From a virus, in the IMG/VR virus record IMGVR_UViG_3300003324_000164, positions 1 to 24,720 of that record: 24,720 nt of DNA. One strand, given 5' to 3'. Positions 22,414 to 24,720 of the stretch are shown piece after piece. Each line of letters starts with the position of its first letter. The stretch's first letter is position 1. The notes below the pieces were generated by a model. It was not told the DNA's origin and made no database searches. It saw nothing but the letters and a program-made list of their open reading frames with translations. The translations under genes and the position numbers were made by a program.

Positions 22414-22448
22414 AACGCGGCCCCCCTAGCCAGCGTTTTTTGTCTCGT

Positions 22449-22820
22449 CTACTCGTTTGTGGGTTTGGCGCGTTCGAGCTCGCGCCGAGACAGGTAAGTG
22501 AGGATGGCGACGACGAGCTCGTTGTCGTAGGGCTCATCGCTCAGCTTCGGCAGCTCCCAAAACTTGAGCGGCTCGTTCTTCTCGTACGCGCGCAGCGCTT
22601 TATCGGCGTGGAGAGCGATCAGAAACTTCTCTTCGGCGCGCAGCGGCATCGGCAGCGGCTCGGCGCTCACCCAGCGCTCGTTACGCGAGCCGATGCGCCG
22701 TTCGCCGCGATCCATGTACACGACGCGCTTCTCGGGGATCTCCGTCCCCGGCAGGATCACGAGCTCGACGGTGCCGACCGTGCCGTCGTCGAGCCTGAGC
22801 ATGCGCTCGCCGATTTTCAT
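22449..22820 (-). CDS. Hypothetical protein upstream of terminase (123 aa)
   Basis: ATG 22820 overlaps the previous TGA as ATGA; the gene ends with TAG. Residues 1-55 look beta-rich (MKIGERMLRLDDGTVGTVEL, then EKRVVYMDRGERRIGSRNER) and could be a small SH3-like barrel. The second half is helical (RAEEKFLIALHADKALRAYE), followed by ELVVAILTYLSRRELERAK. No clear HTH is seen. Its position directly before terL makes a packaging accessory role possible, but there is no motif proof. Confidence 0.65.
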   Translation of the reverse strand: MKIGERMLRLDDGTVGTVELVILPGTEIPEKRVVYMDRGERRIGSRNERWVSAEPLPMPLRAEEKFLIALHADKALRAYEKNEPLKFWELPKLSDEPYDNELVVAILTYLSRRELERAKPTNE

Positions 22821-23005
22821 TCGGTCCCCGGATACGGGGCTGTCCCGTCGAAATCGCACCACTGGCAGAGCAGACCCGCGCCGGTCTCGTTGCAGCTGCA
22901 CAGGTCGTAATCAAACTCTGGGCAAAAGTGGTATCCCTGGCGCCACTCCTCTTCGGTGAGCCCGCCCCCCTTGCGCGCAACCTCGAGGTACCGCTCGGGG
23001 GTCAC
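22817..23005 (-). CDS. Small Cys-rich protein (62 aa)
   Basis: The start is GTG 23005, overlapping the previous TGA as GTGA, and the stop overlaps the next ATG as ATGA. The precise couplings on both sides decide the start. After a helical N-terminus (TPERYLEVARKGGGLTEEEW) come H26, C28, C36, C38, C47 and C50. The cluster C-x-C-x8-C-x-W-C-D-F resembles the C-x-C-x8-H-x2-W-C-D-L end of the 118-aa protein just beyond terL. A small zinc-binding fold is plausible. The function is unknown. Confidence 0.65.
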   Translation of the reverse strand: MTPERYLEVARKGGGLTEEEWRQGYHFCPEFDYDLCSCNETGAGLLCQWCDFDGTAPYPGTE

Positions 23006-23427
23006 TCGTCGAGGTCTTTCGTCTCGTACACGACGGGGCCCGGATGCTCGCGACTCGTCGGTGCCGGCAACACGAGTTTGACGTTCAGGTTGTTCTGCGT
23101 GAGGCTCGTCTTGTGCGCGCGAGAGCGGCTGATGCCGGTCATCATCTTCACGGCGTGATTGACGGCCGTGGGCGAGTGACTCGGGGGAAGCCACCCCGAT
23201 CGGGCGACGGCCAGGCGCTGCCGCGCAGCCTCCAGCCCGTATTCGGCGATCCACGAGGCGGGCGGCTCGGACTGGTCGGGATTCACCTCGTGAAACGCGA
23301 ACAGCGCCTCGACAATCCCGGCAGCAGTCTCGAAAACGCGGTTTTCGAGCTCCTCGATCCGGGCCATTCGCTGGATCTTGAGATTTTCGTCGGCGAGCTC
23401 TTGGCGGAGAGCGAACCCCTTGGTCAT
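23002..23427 (-). CDS. Unassigned protein, possible small terminase by position (141 aa)
   Basis: Residues 1-45 are helical and charged (MTKGFALRQELADENLKIQR, then EELENRVFETAAGIVEALFA), consistent with an oligomerising coiled coil. The centre has GLEAARQRLAVARSGWLPPS, followed by a helix (AVNHAVKMMTGISRSRA). The end has NLNVKLVLPAPTSREHPGPV, which looks like a late beta strand. No terminal HTH is evident. It is the first large gene before terL, which is where small terminases often lie, so TerS is possible but unproven. The start ATG 23427 lacks a clear ribosome site; TTG/GTG-like alternatives or ATG 23367 cannot be excluded. Its start faces the rightward gene only 10 bases away. Confidence 0.6.
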   Translation of the reverse strand: MTKGFALRQELADENLKIQRMARIEELENRVFETAAGIVEALFAFHEVNPDQSEPPASWIAEYGLEAARQRLAVARSGWLPPSHSPTAVNHAVKMMTGISRSRAHKTSLTQNNLNVKLVLPAPTSREHPGPVVYETKDLDE

Positions 23428-23437
23428 GGAGGTCAGG

Positions 23438-23848
23438 ATGGCACGCCGGCCGAGCCGTGACGAGCCAATACCACTGGGCAAAGACGCAGGTACGACGAAA
23501 GACCGCGTTTTTGTGAAGGATTTGGCGCGTTATCTGCGGATTTCGTGCGGCGCCCTGAAGAAATGGGCCGACGATCGCGGCATTTTGTACCGAGTGAGCC
23601 GGGGCGCCTGCTTTGAGCCCATCCCCTACGTCACTGAACAGACGGCTATGCGCGCGATCGGCCACTTCCGCGCGAAACAGGGGGCGGAATGCATGAAAAA
23701 CCGCAGATTCTTTGAGGAAAAAGAGCAAGAGCGGCTGGCGATGGCGCGTCGGCGGGCGCTGAAGGGGGCCAAAGCCCCCACAAATGGGGGCCTGACCCCC
23801 CAACTCCCTCTTGCAAATCCTCGGGCCGGCACAGAGGATGAGCCCTAG
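23438..23848 (+). CDS. HTH-like DNA-binding protein, rightward (136 aa)
   Basis: ATG 23438 has GGAGG (23428-23432) at a 5-base spacing, the best ribosome site in the region; a further upstream frame is ignored. Residues about 23-50 (RVFVKDLARYLRISCGALKK) look like a helix-turn-helix of the MerR/excisionase type, followed by a wing-like part (YRVSRGACFEPIPYVTEQTA) and a second helix. The C-terminus is basic and then Pro/Gly-rich. It ends in TAG. The gene runs against the leftward operon and is probably a regulator; small terminases also carry HTH domains, so that role is an alternative. Its 3' end contains strong G/C hairpins. Confidence 0.65.
   Translation: MARRPSRDEPIPLGKDAGTTKDRVFVKDLARYLRISCGALKKWADDRGILYRVSRGACFEPIPYVTEQTAMRAIGHFRAKQGAECMKNRRFFEEKEQERLAMARRRALKGAKAPTNGGLTPQLPLANPRAGTEDEP
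23764..23800. terminator. Tandem G/C hairpins in the 3' end of the rightward gene
   Basis: GGGGGC (23764-23769) pairs with GCCCCC (23774-23779) around a CAAA loop, and GGGGG (23786-23790) pairs with CCCCC (23796-23800) around CCTGA. No U-run follows on either strand, so classic intrinsic termination is uncertain. These could slow polymerase, terminate with help, or block leftward readthrough into the divergent region. Confidence 0.35.
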
Positions 23849-23914
23849 CGGCGCAAGCGCCAGCAGGAAAGGGCAGGCGATATCAGTCGCCGAAACCGCG
23901 GCGGTGTCTCCCTC
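23849..23914. terminator. Convergent intergenic spacer with two hairpins
   Basis: The rightward HTH gene and the leftward 69-aa gene end facing each other across 66 bases. GGCGC-AA-GCGCC (23850-23861) and GGCGA-TATCAG-TCGCC (23876-23891) can fold on both strands. A two-way terminator is expected in such a place. No U-run is present, so the assignment is tentative. Confidence 0.35.
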
Positions 23915-24124
23915 CTATCTGGTCCGTTCGTAGAGCTCTCGCAGCTCCGGACGGCGCTTGAATATGAGCTCTCGCGTCTCGTCTCCGGCGAGCTCGAGCA
24001 CGTTCAGGATCTGATCCTCGATCGCGGCGACGCGCTCCATCAGGTAGACGGCCTTTGCCTCGGGGAAAGGCATGCTGTCGAGCATCTGGCGCATGCTGCG
24101 GCGGGGTTTGCGGGCGGAACTCAC
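23915..24124 (-). CDS. Small helical basic protein (69 aa)
   Basis: GTG 24124 is chosen because GAGG lies just upstream and because third-position GC supports this frame only from here leftward. Upstream of it (24121-24180) a different frame carries the coding bias, so starts at ATG 24178 or GTG 24184 seem too long. The protein is basic at its N-terminus (SSARKPRRSMRQML), then helical (PEAKAVYLMERVAAIEDQIL) and charged at the end. It ends in TAG. No domain is recognised; a DNA-binding or regulatory small protein is possible. It is the most upstream leftward gene visible. Confidence 0.55.
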   Translation of the reverse strand: MSSARKPRRSMRQMLDSMPFPEAKAVYLMERVAAIEDQILNVLELAGDETRELIFKRRPELRELYERTR

Positions 24125-24305
24125 TCGTCCTCGTGCGGCGTCGTCAGCTTCGCGACGTAATCGCGCTCGGTTAGCCATCCGCACGCCGTAATCCGAGCTC
24201 GGGGGTGCGCGCTAGTTTTGTGATTTTTGCAGGTGGCCCCAAGGGGGTCGCTAATTCCCGCCTCGCCGGTATGCCCGGCGGATGCGCTTACACCACAGGG
24301 GCCGA

Positions 24306-24329
24306 GTCCCGGCTTACCAGGTCCCGGCT
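24306..24329. repeat. 9-base direct repeat GTCCCGGCT, 15 bases apart
   Basis: GTCCCGGCT occurs at 24306-24314 and again at 24321-24329. The 15-base offset equals the spacing of the CAGTG array further right, which hints at a common arrangement of binding sites. Two copies alone could be chance. Confidence 0.5.
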
Positions 24330-24452
24330 GGGATTGTGATCTATGTGGGGTGGCGGGGGGCGAACGCGGCCCCTGGTCGCCGCCCCTGGGGGTACCCGGT
24401 ACCTGTTCAGGGTGCGGCTGAGCAGTGCGAGATCGGTACACTCGAGGCTGTT

Positions 24453-24520
24453 CAGCAGCGCGCGCGCAGTGTGCGCGTGCGCAGTGGTGGCGCGTTCAGT
24501 GGTGCGCTCGAGCAGTGCGA
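24453..24520 (+). repeat. CAGTG direct-repeat array at about 15-base spacing
   Basis: CAGTG starts at 24467, 24482, 24497 and 24513, with a related CAGCAG at 24453. Most copies are followed by G/C-alternating bases (TGCGCG, GTGGCGCG, GTGCGC). GAGCAGTGCGA occurs at 24510-24520 and also at 24420-24430. Regular spacing of about one and a half helical turns suggests iterons for a replication initiator or operators for a repressor. No AT-rich melting segment lies next to it, which argues against a simple origin. Confidence 0.45.
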
Positions 24521-24559
24521 AAGCGGGGCAGAATTCGACACCACGCCGCGATTAGCGCC

Positions 24560-24592
24560 TTGACGGCTAGTTGTCAGGGGGCTACCTTGACA
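24560..24592 (+). promoter_or_regulatory. Possible rightward promoter overlapped by TGTCA/TGACA sites
   Basis: TTGACG (24560-24565) is followed after 17 bases by TACCTT (24583-24588), a weak -35/-10 pair. A perfect -35 hexamer TTGACA (24587-24592) has no good -10 at the right distance. TGACG, TGTCA and TGACA at 24561, 24572 and 24588 form an inverted-repeat set (TGTCA-N11-TGACA), like an operator. A promoter here would serve the gene starting at 24692. Confidence 0.3.
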
Positions 24593-24691
24593 GTGGGGGG
24601 CAGCGAGAGACAACGCGAGCCCCCCATATAGCCCACCCCTATCACCCCGACGCGGCCAACGCCGGCCGCCCTATCAGAGAGAGAAGAGCCA

Positions 24692-24720
24692 ATGACCGCC
24701 ACCCGCCAAGCCGCTTGCCT
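24692..24720 (+). CDS. Start of a rightward gene, cut by the window edge
   Basis: ATG 24692 is preceded by purine-rich GAGAGAGAAGAG at a suitable distance. Nine full codons (MTATRQAAC) are visible with no stop. It is the first gene of a likely rightward operon that diverges from the virion operon. Nothing can be said about function. Confidence 0.4.

Larger units (their letters stand above)
24185..24691. other. Gene-poor control region at the right end
   Basis: No convincing protein gene fits these 500 bases: the open frames that exist have no coding bias or ribosome site. Visible elements are a hairpin CGCCGG-TATGC-CCGGCG (24264-24280), a 9-base direct repeat 15 bases apart (24306 and 24321), two GGTACC boxes (24391-24396 and 24398-24403), a CAGTG array, TGTCA/TGACA sites and a large GGGGGGC/GCCCCCC stem (24595-24601 with 24619-24625). 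It separates leftward from rightward genes and may be a replication or transcription control region. Confidence 0.5.

Noticed and set aside
22817-23803. Long minus-strand frame that would extend the 62-aa Cys-rich protein upstream to about 328 aa
   Set aside because: It runs through two other supported genes with poor coding bias. The GTG at 23005 overlaps the upstream stop exactly, which fits the operon pattern.
24241-24319. tRNA-like stretch ending in ACCA with a central stem CGCCG/CGGCG
   Set aside because: No T-loop TTCGA motif, no D-arm consensus, and the acceptor ends pair poorly. The central stem is better explained as a plain hairpin.
24192-24441. Upstream part of a leftward open frame reaching 24441
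   Set aside because: It is Pro/Gly/Ser-rich without coding bias and crosses the repeat region; only its last 20 or so codons look coding.
1-24720. CRISPR arrays, insertion sequences, integrase or attachment sites
   Set aside because: No evenly spaced identical repeats with unique spacers, no transposase-like or integrase-like protein and no terminal inverted repeats were seen.

Overview
This window is part of the genome of a tailed, podovirus-like bacteriophage with GC-rich DNA. Almost everything is read leftward (minus strand) as one long, tightly packed virion operon. Genes join through ATGA, GTGA, TGATG or TAATG overlaps or gaps of a few bases, and several start at TTG or GTG. The host cannot be named from the sequence. 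GC-rich codon use and GAGG or G-run ribosome sites suggest a high-GC bacterium. No integrase, plasmid or host gene is visible.

In transcription order (right to left), the right end (about 24125-24690) is a gene-poor control region. It has direct repeats at 15-base spacing, hairpins and a possible rightward promoter, and a rightward gene begins at 24692. Next come a 69-aa leftward protein, a rightward HTH-like DNA-binding protein (23438-23848), and a leftward packaging module: a 141-aa protein (possible small terminase), a 62-aa Cys-rich protein, a 123-aa protein and the large terminase. Two small proteins follow. One resembles the N-terminus of the major capsid protein and the other is Cys-rich. 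Then come the 733-aa portal, two tiny proteins and a 225-aa protein with a central GroES-like domain.

The head module continues with a scaffold-like protein, two unassigned proteins of 155 and 233 aa, the HK97-fold major capsid protein, a 22-aa Lys/Pro-rich microprotein and a beta-helix protein. The head-to-tail module has a small zinc-knuckle-like protein, a P22 gp4-like adaptor and a P22 gp10-like tail hub. The presumed ejection (internal virion) proteins follow: a 168-aa Gln-rich protein, a 777-aa repeat protein, a 746-aa protein with a lytic transglycosylase domain, and a 925-codon frame cut by one in-frame amber codon into 445 and 458 aa. The left end holds three small beta-rich virion proteins and the start of a tail fibre that runs out of the window.

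Together the genes package DNA (terminase, portal), build and fold the shell (scaffold, capsid, GroES-like protein), close the neck (gp4/gp10-like) and deliver DNA through the cell wall (ejection proteins with a muralytic domain). The most unusual points are the capsid N-arm copy between terminase and portal, the GroES-like gene inside the head module, the in-frame amber, the 43-residue repeats and the repeat-rich right end.
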